Assembly: GCF_002896875.1 (NCBI RefSeq)
Contig: NZ_CP023278.1
Coordinates: 1,054,001-1,118,000, forward strand
From: Nostoc sp. CENA543
GTDB lineage: Bacteria > Cyanobacteriota > Cyanobacteriia > Cyanobacteriales > Nostocaceae
Length of the DNA: 64,000 nucleotides
Reading direction: 5' to 3'
In this document: positions 36,257-46,228 of the stretch, piece by piece
How positions within the stretch are numbered: the stretch's first letter is position 1
How the letters are laid out: every line of letters starts with the position of its first letter
Translations under genes and position numbers: made by a program
The notes under the pieces: model-generated
What the model was told of the DNA's origin: nothing
What the model saw: the letters and a program-made list of their open reading frames with translations, nothing else
Databases searched by the model: none

Positions 36257-38206
36257 TTAAGTGGGACAACAAAAGCAAGACAACAAGGTGGCGTAAAGTT
36301 TTAGCGAAATTGGGTGACGTTGGAATATCTCAACCATTTGCTCAGGGGATGCTCCATTGACATCTGGATTTTGCTTTGACAGTCGGCGAATCAGTTGAGT
36401 GTGGTAGGCAAGCAGTTGAGTGGGTTTGAGGCTGGGTGAGACTGATGAGATAAAGCCCTCGCTATCGACAACTGCGGCGGAATGGGGTATCAAGTCATTT
36501 TTGGGGTCAATACGGATGCTACTCGTCTCTCTAATATCTTCTTCTAGCCCACAATTGACGGGAATCTGAATCCAAAATTCTGTACCTTTGCCTGGTTGAG
36601 AACGACACTTGAGAATGCCTTGGTGTGCTTCCACAATGATTTGGTAGCTGATAGACATACCTAACCCAGTTCCTTTACCAACTTCTTTTGTAGTAAAGAA
36701 GGGATCGTAAATTCGTTGAATCACTTCTTCTGGCATACCTGGGCCGTTATCGGCAATGCGAATCACTATCGAACCGTTGTCTAGGGTATGGGTACGAATA
36801 TTGATTTGAGGTTTAGTGAATGTTTCAGGACTTTTGTCTAAGGACTCTTCTAAAGCGTCAACAGCATTGGCCAAGATATTCATGAACACTTGATTTAATT
36901 TGCCGGGGTAGCATTCCACCAGAGGCAAGTCGGCATAATCTTTAACAATGACAATCTCTGGACGATTGGTGGAGGCTTTGAGACGATGGCGCAAAATCAT
37001 CAGCGTTCCGTCAATGCCATCATGGATATTGACGGTTTTCATTTGGGCTTCATCATGGCGAGAGAAGTTTTTGAGGGATTTGACGATTTCGACGATGCGA
37101 TCTGTCCCTAATTTCATGGAATCTAGGAGTTTGGGAAGATCCTCCATGATAAATTCCACATCGATATTTTCTAGCTCTAATTGCAGTTGTGCAGGAGCTA
37201 CAGGTGAGAGTTGTTGATAATATTGCAGTAGGTGTAATAAATCTTGGGCGTACTCAGCAACGTGTCTTAAGTTGCCACAGATAAAGTTAACTGGATTATT
37301 AATTTCATGGGCTACACCGGCGATTAGTTGCCCTAAGCTTGACATTTTTTCGCTTTGAATCAGCTGAGTTTGTGCTAGTTGCAAATTATGCAGAGCCTGC
37401 TGGAGTTTTTCTGTTTGAGCTTGAGCTTGGGCTGTGGCTTTGGTGCTTTGCTCATACATTAAAGCTTTTTCAATAGCGATCGCTGTTTGTGAGGCGAAAA
37501 TGCTCACCAGTTTGAGATGTTCGGCTTTGTATGCGTCAGTTTTATTTGTGCCGATAGCAATTACGCCTGTAACTCGTTCCTTGTCTCGCAAAGGTACGCA
37601 AATCAGAGCTTTGACGTTTTCTTGTCCTTGCGATCGCAAATCTGCTGGCACATCGTTGATGAGTTCTGCTCGACCAGATTTGACAATATGTCCCACAATT
37701 CCTGTATTTATGAGTGGTTGGTGGTGGTCAAACAACTGTCCATATTCACCGATAACTTCAAACGCAGCCGTATGGGGATTTAGTAGCAGAATCATTCCCG
37801 CAGAAGATTCAACTAATTGACTCATTTCCTGAAGGACTAACTCGGCTATCTGATGCTTATCTAGACTTGTGGTTAGTTGTGTTGAAATACCCTCAAACAA
37901 ATCGATTTCTTGATATCGCTCCAGTAATTCTTTAGCCAGTTCTTTCTTCTCGGCTTCTTGTTTTGCTAAAAATGAAAGCAAAATTGCCACTACCTTGGCT
38001 TGTTCTTCTCCTAATACCCAACCAATAGTTTCTCCTGATACCTCAATCGGATGTCGCTGTTTGCCAATTTGCTCACCAATGCTCAGAAGTGTTGTACCGT
38101 CTACCGTTTCCACATCAAGTCCGATGTTGAGCGGTTTCACTAACTCTTGCAGGAGAGAGAGTAGTTCTTTTTTCTGAAAAATTTTTCTGAGGTTAACTGA
38201 ATACAT
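36257..38206 (-). CDS. GAF-domain sensor histidine kinase
   Basis: 649 residues. An N-terminal ~115-residue domain (DVETVDGTTLLSIGEQIG...) precedes a GAF domain (~120-250, GMILLLNPHTAAFEVIGEYG). Then a coiled-coil linker, a HisKA of the GVAHEINNPVNFICGNL type and HATPase_c (FMNILANAVDAL, DNGPGMP, GTGLGMSI). A C-terminal ~90-residue tail after the ATPase domain (LAYHTQLIRRLSKQNPDVNG...) is unassigned. There is no transmembrane segment. It is the first of three same-strand signalling genes (187 bp to the next), which may form one pathway. Confidence 0.92.
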   Translation of the reverse strand: MYSVNLRKIFQKKELLSLLQELVKPLNIGLDVETVDGTTLLSIGEQIGKQRHPIEVSGETIGWVLGEEQAKVVAILLSFLAKQEAEKKELAKELLERYQEIDLFEGISTQLTTSLDKHQIAELVLQEMSQLVESSAGMILLLNPHTAAFEVIGEYGQLFDHHQPLINTGIVGHIVKSGRAELINDVPADLRSQGQENVKALICVPLRDKERVTGVIAIGTNKTDAYKAEHLKLVSIFASQTAIAIEKALMYEQSTKATAQAQAQTEKLQQALHNLQLAQTQLIQSEKMSSLGQLIAGVAHEINNPVNFICGNLRHVAEYAQDLLHLLQYYQQLSPVAPAQLQLELENIDVEFIMEDLPKLLDSMKLGTDRIVEIVKSLKNFSRHDEAQMKTVNIHDGIDGTLMILRHRLKASTNRPEIVIVKDYADLPLVECYPGKLNQVFMNILANAVDALEESLDKSPETFTKPQINIRTHTLDNGSIVIRIADNGPGMPEEVIQRIYDPFFTTKEVGKGTGLGMSISYQIIVEAHQGILKCRSQPGKGTEFWIQIPVNCGLEEDIRETSSIRIDPKNDLIPHSAAVVDSEGFISSVSPSLKPTQLLAYHTQLIRRLSKQNPDVNGASPEQMVEIFQRHPISLKLYATLLSCFCCPT

Positions 38207-38983
38207 GAAACACCTCGTCTAAAACTTGATGGTAATGAAGGATTCATCTCACTGCACTACTTTTGTCAATATTTTCTGACTTTGCAGCCACCCACTGATG
38301 AGAATCAGGATGAGGTATCAAACTGGTTTAGGCTTTGCCGGACATACCGCAGGCGATCGCATGAAAACGCTCTACTATTGTTTGGGAATAGCATCAGGAT
38401 GTAATTTCAACTGTCAAATCTCAAATATTTTGCAGTTCGACTCCTGTAAACATCGAAAATGCGAGTGGTGTGGATAATTATTCACACCTGTTGGGAGTAG
38501 CAAGCTAGACTTAGCAATGCCTAATACTAGGAGATTTACCATAACCACAGAGAAATTTCATAAATCATTAAGCCTAGCTTTCCCAGAAATATGAAGACTT
38601 TAACATTGCAGTTCACAAACTTAACGAGTAAGCAATGTTACTTTCACTTATAGTTAACAAAATTTATGAATCAGCCATTATAAGCTGTAAATTTTAAGTC
38701 TTAATTGTATAATTGTTATCCGTATATTTCCGTAAGAATATTGTTTCGTTGTTTGATATCAATCTTTTTTGGTAACAAGTTAGCAAATATAGGAATCCGA
38801 TTTGATTTGAAGAAAAAATCTAAGTATATATAGTGCTGTGTTAAGCCTTAAATGTTGCAGTACAAAATACCAAAAAAATTGTAGGTTGGTTTTTCTTACG
38901 TCAATCCAATATTGATATCTATGTTGGGTTGAGCAAGGCGAAGCCCAACCTACTAGCTTTTAAAACATCCTCTTACACGTATT
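38207..38983. other. Intergenic region with dispersed repeats
   Basis: About 780 bp without a gene. It holds the inverted copy of the 15505-15540 repeat (38786-38815, AGGAATCCGATTTGATTTGA) and a GTTGGGTT/AACCCAAC repeat block (38878-38955) like that at 10640-10745. The promoter of the GAF kinase should be close to 38207. Confidence 0.5.
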
Positions 38984-39217
38984 CTACTCATCAGTTAAGG
39001 TTTCAATTAACAAATCAACTTGTTTTTGACGCTTATTGAGGAAATTTTCACATTCTTGCAGGTATTCAACAGCATTAGCAAACTGATCAAATACAGCTTC
39101 TAACTCTAAATTACCTGATTCAATCTGAGTGATAATTTTTTCTATTTCTGCTACTTTTTCCTCATAATTCCAATTACTTAAATCATCAGAATTAGGGGAT
39201 GTTTTCCGCTTGACCAT
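38984..39217 (-). CDS. xseB: Exodeoxyribonuclease VII small subunit
   Basis: 77 residues with the family signature [20 protein letters not shown] followed by [20 protein letters not shown]. XseB binds XseA to form exonuclease VII, which degrades single-stranded DNA to oligonucleotides. The gene lies 150 bp downstream of xseA on the same strand; the gap holds G-rich short repeats, unusual for so tight a pair. Confidence 0.94.
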   Translation of the reverse strand: MVKRKTSPNSDDLSNWNYEEKVAEIEKIITQIESGNLELEAVFDQFANAVEYLQECENFLNKRQKQVDLLIETLTDE

Positions 39218-39285
39218 TGATTGTGTCTTTGTTTTTTAGAAAATAAATTTATCAGTTTTCACCCACATTAAACCATAAATTAGGC

Positions 39286-39367
39286 AGGGGGGCAGGGTGC
39301 AGGGAGAAATGGAGCAATTTTTCTCCCCCTTGCCCCCTGCACCCTGCCCCAATTCCTCTTCCCTGCC
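39286..39367. repeat. Short G/C-rich repeats between xseA and xseB
   Basis: GCAGGG-type units (GGCAGGGTGCAGGG) near 39283-39304 are mirrored by CCCTGC units near 39340-39367, giving a foldable spacer within the operon. Confidence 0.6.
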
Positions 39368-40585
39368 CTATTTCTCTACTGCGATGACTTTTACTTTCAC
39401 TTTACCCTGTGCCAATTGCAGCCCTAATTCTTGCCCTACAGTGAGTTCATTCGCAACACGCACAATCTCGCCATTTTCTTGTCTAACTACAGCATAACCA
39501 CGCTGTAATACGGCTTTGGGGTCGAGGGTGGCTAGTTTTTGTCTTAGTAATTCTAGATGTTGTTGTGCTTGTTGCGATCGCCCTTTGATCAGTTGCAGTA
39601 ATCTTTGCCGTTGCCAAGTGAGTTTGTTGGCTTCTTGCTGCACTTGTCTATCTAAACGCAGGTTGCGTAGGCGATGGCGTAAGGTTTGCAGTTTATAGGC
39701 GGCTTGACTCTGAGAAGCTAGCAGGGCATCATACAAAGCATCAACTCGCTGACGATGTTGAGTATACAACTGTGCCAAAGCAGGAACAACAATTTCCGCC
39801 GCCGCCGTGGGTGTATGTACGCACACATCCGCTACTAAGTCCGTTAGCGATTCATCCCGTTGATGGCCAATTCCTGTAATTACTGGGATAGAACATTCAG
39901 CTACCGCCCTCACTACCCGTTCATCATTAAAACAAGCTAATTCCTCCACGGCTCCACCACCCCGCGCTAAAATTAATACTTCGGCGCGTCCATCTTGTTC
40001 TACTCTGGCGATCGCCTTCACAATCGATTCGGGGGCTTGTTCACCTTGAACGGTAGCAGGTGAAAATAACACCCGTAAACCTGGATACCTTTGCTTGAGA
40101 GTGCGTTGAATATCTCCCCAAGCCGCAGCAGTTGGGGATGTGACTACAGCGATGGTGTGGGGATGGGGTGGGAGCGATCGCTTTCTTGCTGTATCAAATA
40201 AACCTTCTTCTAATAGACGGTTACGTAATTGCTGATAACGCAGTGCTTGCAAGCCCTCACCAGCACCTAAAGCTTGCCATACTGTTAATTGATACTCTCC
40301 TCTTTGGGGATAGACGCGAATACTGCCTAAAATCATCATCTGTTCCCCAACAGCAGGTAGTTGCATCAGTTTACTAACTTGACTATTCCAGACTACACAC
40401 TTAATTGCGGCTGTTCCATTGGGATCTTGCAGTGTGAAAAATAAACCACTGCGATGTTGATTTGCGCTAGATACCTCACCAGTTACCCAAACTTGTCGCA
40501 GAATGGGATTTTCTTCTAACAAGGCTTGGAGATATTCGGTGATTCCTGCTACAGATAAAGCGGTATCAGGAAAGTCAAGATTCAT
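39368..40585 (-). CDS. xseA: Exodeoxyribonuclease VII large subunit
   Basis: 405 residues. An N-terminal OB-fold (VWVTGEVSSANQHRSGLFFTLQD) is followed by the catalytic XseA core: VVTSPTAAAWGDI, RGGGAVEELACFNDE, PVITGIGHQRDESLTDLVAD and PTAAAE. A coiled-coil C-terminal half and a β tail follow. It is the nuclease subunit of exonuclease VII in DNA repair. Size is close to the bacterial norm. Paired with xseB downstream. Confidence 0.96.
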   Translation of the reverse strand: MNLDFPDTALSVAGITEYLQALLEENPILRQVWVTGEVSSANQHRSGLFFTLQDPNGTAAIKCVVWNSQVSKLMQLPAVGEQMMILGSIRVYPQRGEYQLTVWQALGAGEGLQALRYQQLRNRLLEEGLFDTARKRSLPPHPHTIAVVTSPTAAAWGDIQRTLKQRYPGLRVLFSPATVQGEQAPESIVKAIARVEQDGRAEVLILARGGGAVEELACFNDERVVRAVAECSIPVITGIGHQRDESLTDLVADVCVHTPTAAAEIVVPALAQLYTQHRQRVDALYDALLASQSQAAYKLQTLRHRLRNLRLDRQVQQEANKLTWQRQRLLQLIKGRSQQAQQHLELLRQKLATLDPKAVLQRGYAVVRQENGEIVRVANELTVGQELGLQLAQGKVKVKVIAVEK

Positions 40586-40654
40586 TTTATTTCAACCCAC
40601 TATGCACTTAGAATCAAGATAACGCCTTTTTGATATATAGATTCAGCACTCAGA

Positions 40655-41497
40655 GTGAAGACTGACAGTATTTTTTATCAATTATTTGCAGAGTTTCCTG
40701 GTATTTTCTTTGAGTTAATCGGATACTCTGCCGATTATGCCCAAGGTTATCAATTCCGTTCGGTAGAAATCAAACAAACAGCCTTTCGCATTGATGGAGT
40801 GTTTCTACCAACAGACAACAGTTCTGATCAAACTGTCTATTTTTGTGAGGTGCAATTTCAAAAGGATGAACTGCTATATCATAGAGTGTTTGCAGAGCTA
40901 TTTCTTTTTATAGAGCAGAATCCAGCTATTTATGATTGGTATGTGGTGATTATCTACCCCAAACGTTCTTTAGAACCAAATAACAGCCGACTACATGAAA
41001 TATTGTTAGCTAGTGCCAAAGTTCAAAGAGTGTATATTGATGAAATCGAACCTAACTCCCAAACCTTGGGTATCGATATCATAAAATTAGTGGTAGAACC
41101 AGAAGCAACAGCACCAAACCTGGCTGTAGAACTGATTAATAAAACTAGACAGGAAATCACAGATCGTCTCTCTACCCAAGCCATCATAGATTTAATTGAA
41201 ACGATCATAGTTTATAAGTTTCCTCTACTAAGCCGCCAAGAGATAGAAGATATGTTGAAACTGAACGCCCTCAAACAAACTAGAGTTTATCAAGAAGCCT
41301 TAAACGAAGGTAGGGAAGAAGGAAGAGAAGAAGGGAGACAAGAAGGGAGACAAGAAGGAAGGCAAGAAGGAAGGCAAGAAGGTAAACTAGCCGCAGTACC
41401 GTTGCTCTTAAAAGCAGGTATCAGTGTAGAAGAAATAGCTCAACAGTTAGGACTGAATGTTGAAGCAGTGAGACAAATTGCCCAGCAACAGAATTGA
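40655..41497 (+). CDS. Rpn-family (DUF2887) PD-(D/E)XK nuclease-like protein
   Basis: 280 residues from a GTG start (MKTDSIFYQLFAEFPG, the conserved family start). The core carries FRIDGVFLP (D47) and YFCEVQFQK (E65, Q67), the PD-(D/E)XK nuclease pattern. A Glu/Gly/Arg/Gln repeat follows (EGRQ tetrapeptides, 41310-41388, 12-bp units), then a helical HTH-like end (AGISVEEIAQQLGLNVEAV). Family members were linked to RecA-independent recombination (RpnA) and recently to phage defence. They are multicopy in cyanobacteria. The 12-bp repeat can vary in length by slippage. Confidence 0.88.
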   Translation: MKTDSIFYQLFAEFPGIFFELIGYSADYAQGYQFRSVEIKQTAFRIDGVFLPTDNSSDQTVYFCEVQFQKDELLYHRVFAELFLFIEQNPAIYDWYVVIIYPKRSLEPNNSRLHEILLASAKVQRVYIDEIEPNSQTLGIDIIKLVVEPEATAPNLAVELINKTRQEITDRLSTQAIIDLIETIIVYKFPLLSRQEIEDMLKLNALKQTRVYQEALNEGREEGREEGRQEGRQEGRQEGRQEGKLAAVPLLLKAGISVEEIAQQLGLNVEAVRQIAQQQN

Positions 41498-41801
41498 TTC
41501 AGGTGATTAGTAACTTTTGTTACACAAAGAATGGCGATCGCTTTTCATTTGGTAAAGGCGATCGCTTTTGACAAATACCAAGTAAGAAAAGGATAAGAAA
41601 AAATTTGATGAATGGTTAGAAGTATTGACTGTTCAGGCTTTCAAGAGCCATTGAGGTTTAACTTCCTTGCGAAGCAAAGGCTTAAAAGCGTTGCATAACT
41701 ATCCGCTTCATCGCTTGATTAGCTTCTCCTTCATTACCGCTATATCTACACAAAATGATCATTATTATCATTGACTATATATTTTATTCTCTGAGAGTAC
41801 C
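41498..41801. other. Short gene-free region with paired HIP1 sites
   Basis: Two copies of GGCGATCGCTTTT (near 41531 and 41557) lie close together. No gene seen. Confidence 0.4.
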
Positions 41802-42170
41802 TTATTTTTCGACGGAAATTCCTATTATAAATAATAATATTCCTCCGGGAATTATCAACCACCATAAATTTTGAAAAATGTCTCCAATAAGCTGTAAAAA
41901 ATAATTCTTGCACAAACGATTTGTACCGCATCTTATTATCAAATTACCAATAGGATTGCTTTGATAATTATAAGTAAATAATTCAAGATTAACTTTATCG
42001 GAATTAGCCAACTCTAAATTGTTGCTATTATCGTTGAAAGCGTACAAATTTAAATTTATATCTCTATTAAACGTAGTATCTTTTGCCATGCTAGGTTGAG
42101 AAATAGATACTATAGCAATAAAGACGATTATAGACATCTTAAGGATTGATAATATTTTTCGGTTATTCAT
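41802..42170 (-). CDS. Small exported or membrane hypothetical protein
   Basis: 122 residues. An N-terminal signal peptide or anchor (LKMSIIVFIAIVSISQPSMA, cleavage near AKD) precedes a polar Asn-rich stretch. A C-terminal hydrophobic helix (LWWLIIPGGILLFIIGISV) ends in EK. Two Cys (CGTNRLC) lie before it. It is therefore probably a periplasm-facing, C-tail-anchored protein. No family recognised; base composition is AT-richer than its neighbours. Confidence 0.5.
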   Translation of the reverse strand: MNNRKILSILKMSIIVFIAIVSISQPSMAKDTTFNRDINLNLYAFNDNSNNLELANSDKVNLELFTYNYQSNPIGNLIIRCGTNRLCKNYFLQLIGDIFQNLWWLIIPGGILLFIIGISVEK

Positions 42171-42865
42171 ATTGTTTTTCTATCTAGTTTATTTTTTTTA
42201 TCAAACAAAATATTTCTCGGTAAGATTATCACTACCAATGGGCTATGTAATGCAAATTTGTTCTGCACATAAATTACGCACTGATATGTTTATGTATTTT
42301 GTCCAACACTTGCTTTTGAAGTTAATAAGATAAATGCAGACAAGCTTAGGAATGCACTAGCAAACAGCAATGCCTTTTGGATGTGCTTTTTTCTTCTCAT
42401 AGTTATAAAATACACATACTTTTTTATAACTATTTTTTTATATCACTATATTGAGGCTATTTTAGAAACTTTACATAAAAAAATTTTACTAAAAACTTTT
42501 ATTTAATCTCAGTATTAATGCTGAGATTATCTTGCTACCTTTAAAAAAGTATATTAGTGTAGTTACGTAATTAATCATAATTAAATTGATTTAAGCATTA
42601 GAGATAAGCTTTATAGTAAATCAGACTCATCTAGTTGAAATTTAGACAAGCCTATACTACGCAATAGAGATGTGCAGTTGAACCTCTCATAACCATTGAA
42701 AAATTCAACTTTTCTTTCCAAGCATTAAGAAATACACCGTAATATTTTCTTACTAACCAAATCAGTTGCTCAACCTCAATGGGTACAAATCATACATGAG
42801 GTAGAAGAAACTACTAACATGATTCAGTATTGTAAACTTGGTGTCTCAAAAATCAACTCAAAGCT
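42171..42865. other. AT-rich intergenic region with a hairpin
   Basis: About 700 bp with no gene. A 9-bp perfect stem (TAATCTCAG at 42504-42512, complement at 42521-42529) is followed on the minus strand by an AT-rich run. The promoter of the rhomboid gene should be near 42800-42865. Confidence 0.45.
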
Positions 42866-43594
42866 GTGGTACCCATTAGAGATAATAATCCAACAGAAAT
42901 TACACCTTACGTAACCTTTGGACTGATTGCTGTCAACGTCTTAGTATTTCTTTATGAAGCGAGTCTTCCTCCCCAAGCATTAGACGGGTTTCTACATTTA
43001 GCGGCTGTAGTTCCTCATGAACTGAGTTTAAGTTTTGCTGGTGTTGATGTGCATCAACCTGTACCAGAATGGACAACCTTAATTACTTCGCAATTTCTCC
43101 ACGGTGGTTTTTTACACCTAGCGGGGAATATGTTGTTTCTGTGGATTTTTGGTAACAATGTAGAAGATAAATTAGGTCACGCCAAGTATTTACTGTTTTA
43201 TCTGTCCTGCGGTATTTTAGCAGCCCTGGCACAGTGGTTTTTCTCCCAAGATTCTAACATTCCTTCCTTGGGTGCGAGTGGGGCGATCGCAGGCGTAATG
43301 GGTGCATATATTCTCCGCTTCCCTCAAGCTGAAATTCTCGGTGTTGTCCCTCTGGGCTTGTTTTTCCCGACTTTCCGTGTCCCCGCCTATTTCTTCTTGG
43401 GATTTTGGTTTTTACAACAGTCTTTTTACGGACTAGCTAGCTTAGAAACCCGCACTAACATCGGTATGGAAAGCGGCGGGATTGCTTACTGGGCGCACGC
43501 AGGCGGTTTTATCTTTGGCGCGATTCTGGCTCCTTTCTTGGGTTTATTTAGTGATAAACCACGAGAAGAATCTGATACCAATTTGGGATTTTAG
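42866..43594 (+). CDS. Rhomboid-family intramembrane serine protease
   Basis: 242 residues from a GTG start (MVPIRDNNPTEITPYVT, conserved start). Six or more hydrophobic segments. The active site is complete: H84 and N88 (LHLAGNMLF), nucleophile S138 in GASGAIAGVMGAY, and H211 in YWAHAGGFIFG. Rhomboids cleave transmembrane helices of substrate proteins in the membrane; substrates here are unknown. It converges with the CHASE2 kinase gene (12 bp between stops). Confidence 0.95.
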   Translation: MVPIRDNNPTEITPYVTFGLIAVNVLVFLYEASLPPQALDGFLHLAAVVPHELSLSFAGVDVHQPVPEWTTLITSQFLHGGFLHLAGNMLFLWIFGNNVEDKLGHAKYLLFYLSCGILAALAQWFFSQDSNIPSLGASGAIAGVMGAYILRFPQAEILGVVPLGLFFPTFRVPAYFFLGFWFLQQSFYGLASLETRTNIGMESGGIAYWAHAGGFIFGAILAPFLGLFSDKPREESDTNLGF

Positions 43595-43606
43595 ATTGAA
43601 AAGCTA

Positions 43607-45946
43607 TTAAGGAAAATCTTCTGGCCAAGGTGCGGTGGGTAGATCAGAATCATCTGGGGAGACTAATTTAATATCAGTTGTCAAAGGTTTTTGAGTATGA
43701 GTATTTTCTAACTCATGAATATCTGCTAAGACTTCTAAAACAGACTGATATCGTTCTTTATAATCATCCCGCACCATTTTAGTCAGAATTTTGGCGAAAC
43801 CATCACTAACTAAGGCTTTATCAATCCATTTCAATTCATCATCGCTATCTCTAGGAAGTTCATGGGGGGCGATACCGGTTAAGGCTTTAATTCCAATCAT
43901 TCCTACTGCATAGATGTCGCTATTGTACTGGGGACGACCAAAACATTGTTCGCTAGGTGCATAACCTTTCGTCCCTATTCCAATAGTAAAAGGAACTTGC
44001 GATTGATTTTCTATGTCTGATGTGGTGATTTCTTTAACCGCGCCAAAGTCAATTAATATTAACTGGTTATCTGCTCGACGGCGGATAATGTTGCTGGGTT
44101 TAATGTCTCGGTGAATTACTTGATTTTCATGAACAAATACTAATATTTGTAGTAGTTCCTTGACAATGTTAATTACTTTCGATTCTAAAATCCCTCTACC
44201 TGCGGCTAATTCTTGAGAGAGAGGATGACCAATAATATATTCTAGGACTAGATAAAATTCGGCTTCCTGTTCAAAATAAGCTAAAAGTTGGGGGATTTGC
44301 GGATGTTGACCCAATTTTTCTAAAGTTTGTGCTTCTGATGCAAATAAACGTTTAGCTAATTCCACAGCCTTAGTTTCAGTTTTAGCTGGTTTTAGTTGCT
44401 TGACTACACATTGTGGATTACCAGGACGCTGTATATCTTCAGCAATGTATGTTTCGCTAAATCCTCCAGCACCCAAGACTTTGACAATTTGATACCGTCC
44501 ACCGAGGATTTTTCCTGCTAGTTCTAAATCTCGTTGTTGAATCAAGTCTTGCAGATCATTTTGTTGGCTGATAATTTCCTGTACTACGGGGGAAGTTTTA
44601 TATTTTTGGAAGATAGCAACTAACTGGTGGGTTCTGATTTTTTCTTTGGCAAATTCCGCCCCCAGATATGATGTACCACTAAAAACCATCGCCAGTAGGG
44701 GTAAAGTCGTCGGTAATATTAACTGTGTATGAATAAAACTCATGTAGCTAATACCACCCCAAATACTTGCCAAAGCCAGACTAATAAAAAATCGCTTGAC
44801 TCCACTTTTGCTGGTGTTCATCACCAATGATGCACCACCAACTAAAGCCAGGACAAACAAACCCCGCACTAGGGGACTATTAATTGCTGGTGCGATCGCT
44901 TTGCCTTGCATGAGGGTAGCAATGGCGTTAGCATGAATCTCTACTCCTGCCATCTTTTCTGGGGTTAACCAACTGCTACCAATGGCGACTGCATGATAAT
45001 CGTTCGCTAATTGGGCTGTTGCTCCCACAATCACAATTTTGTTGCGAAATACCTTCCCTTGTTGTAGATAAGTATTCCAATTTTGCGGATCAAGGACGTA
45101 CCAAAAGGGAATCGTTTCAAATGTCCCAGATGGCCCCCAAAAATGAATACGTTCACCTCTGGTGGAGTTGGGGGGATAGGGAAACGATGCCGCCCTTAAC
45201 ACTGCTTCCTCAAATGCAGGTATTTTTTCTGTGAGTAAACCATTGTTAGCCAAAATCTTGGTATATTCCCCAGCAAAGCGATGAATCTTCCCGTCTACTT
45301 CTACAGGGAAATTAACTGTACCAATATTGACTGGATATTTCCGAAATTTTTCGTAGGGCAATCTCTGCTGGATAAACGTCCCTTGATGGGATGCCGAAGT
45401 ATCATATTGCGCTGCTAAGGTAACTTTGCTACCGTATTTTTGTAATGCGGCTTGCAGTTGGTGATCGTCTGCTGCACCGTAACTACCAGGTGTATCGAAA
45501 ACTATATCTAAAGCCACAGCCCGCGCTCCCGCCTGCATTAACTTTGTCACCACCTGAGCATAAGCAGCACGCTTAAAAGGAAATGCTCTCAGTGGTTCTA
45601 GGTAGGCGTTATTGTGTGGATCTGTTCTATAGTACTGTTCGGGTAATGATATGGACTGATCATCAATTGCTAAAATCACGATATCTTCTGGCGGTGCTAT
45701 TGGCCCTCGAATTTGCCAAAATGCAGATACCGCTTGGTTCTCCAACCATTGGGCTGTAGTCCCGCCGGAAGTTGCTATCATAGCTGCACCTACTGCGGAC
45801 ACAATGTTGAAGAGATTTCCCAATCTCATCATCTGTTGTGACTGGCGTAATGAAGCTGTAATATTGGCTTTTGTTGGTTTACTTGACGCTATATTGGCAG
45901 TAGAGACATATTTCTTATTAGATGTTGATGTAGGTTCTTCTGCCAT
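43607..45946 (-). CDS. CHASE2-domain serine/threonine protein kinase
   Basis: 779 residues. One N-terminal membrane segment (~45-62) is followed by an extracytoplasmic CHASE2 sensor domain (~75-355, ILAIDDQSI, ALDIVFDTPG, IVIVGATA). Two to three further membrane segments (~365-425) lead to a cytoplasmic kinase domain from residue 483: GAGGFSETY glycine loop, K516, HRD at 612-614, DFG at 633-635. The kinase set is complete, so activity is likely. The layout is that of a membrane receptor kinase sensing an unknown external signal. Confidence 0.94.
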   Translation of the reverse strand: MAEEPTSTSNKKYVSTANIASSKPTKANITASLRQSQQMMRLGNLFNIVSAVGAAMIATSGGTTAQWLENQAVSAFWQIRGPIAPPEDIVILAIDDQSISLPEQYYRTDPHNNAYLEPLRAFPFKRAAYAQVVTKLMQAGARAVALDIVFDTPGSYGAADDHQLQAALQKYGSKVTLAAQYDTSASHQGTFIQQRLPYEKFRKYPVNIGTVNFPVEVDGKIHRFAGEYTKILANNGLLTEKIPAFEEAVLRAASFPYPPNSTRGERIHFWGPSGTFETIPFWYVLDPQNWNTYLQQGKVFRNKIVIVGATAQLANDYHAVAIGSSWLTPEKMAGVEIHANAIATLMQGKAIAPAINSPLVRGLFVLALVGGASLVMNTSKSGVKRFFISLALASIWGGISYMSFIHTQLILPTTLPLLAMVFSGTSYLGAEFAKEKIRTHQLVAIFQKYKTSPVVQEIISQQNDLQDLIQQRDLELAGKILGGRYQIVKVLGAGGFSETYIAEDIQRPGNPQCVVKQLKPAKTETKAVELAKRLFASEAQTLEKLGQHPQIPQLLAYFEQEAEFYLVLEYIIGHPLSQELAAGRGILESKVINIVKELLQILVFVHENQVIHRDIKPSNIIRRRADNQLILIDFGAVKEITTSDIENQSQVPFTIGIGTKGYAPSEQCFGRPQYNSDIYAVGMIGIKALTGIAPHELPRDSDDELKWIDKALVSDGFAKILTKMVRDDYKERYQSVLEVLADIHELENTHTQKPLTTDIKLVSPDDSDLPTAPWPEDFP

Positions 45947-46079
45947 ATCATGTTAATAATTTACGTACAACTGTTTTGATTTATAGTGATCACCTAATAC
46001 TACAATCACATTGAAATAATACTTAAATGAGCAGCTTAGACATTTGTAATATAACTTTTATTTTTCATAAAACTTTACT

Positions 46080-46228
46080 CAGCAGGCAAGTCAGCAGCCA
46101 ACTACGGCAAAAGTTTGTTTGTGAGTGAGACTAAAGCAGGGTTTCTCCATGATTGGAGCCGGAAATACACCGGTTCGGATTTGGCTTGTGGCTAGCTTAT
46201 ACCCTCATTCACAGGGTATAGCTTTTGT
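46080..46228 (+). ncRNA. Possible small structured RNA ending in a terminator
   Basis: In the 665-bp gap before the NYN gene, a more GC-rich block has local hairpins: GCC.GGC near 46098-46109, CTCCATGATTGGAG at 46145-46158 and CCGG...CCGG near 46160-46173. It ends in a clean terminator at 46198-46227 (TATACCCT, loop, AGGGTATA, then GCTTTTGT). No open frame fits. The pattern suggests a small RNA on the plus strand. I do not recognise it as 6S, tmRNA, SRP RNA, Yfr1 or a known riboswitch. Confidence 0.3.

Noticed and set aside
46126-46228. A riboswitch (e.g. cobalamin) or tRNA in the gap before the NYN gene
   Set aside because: No cobalamin-box or cloverleaf with anticodon arm could be folded, and the terminator is far from the next gene, so only a generic small RNA is suggested.
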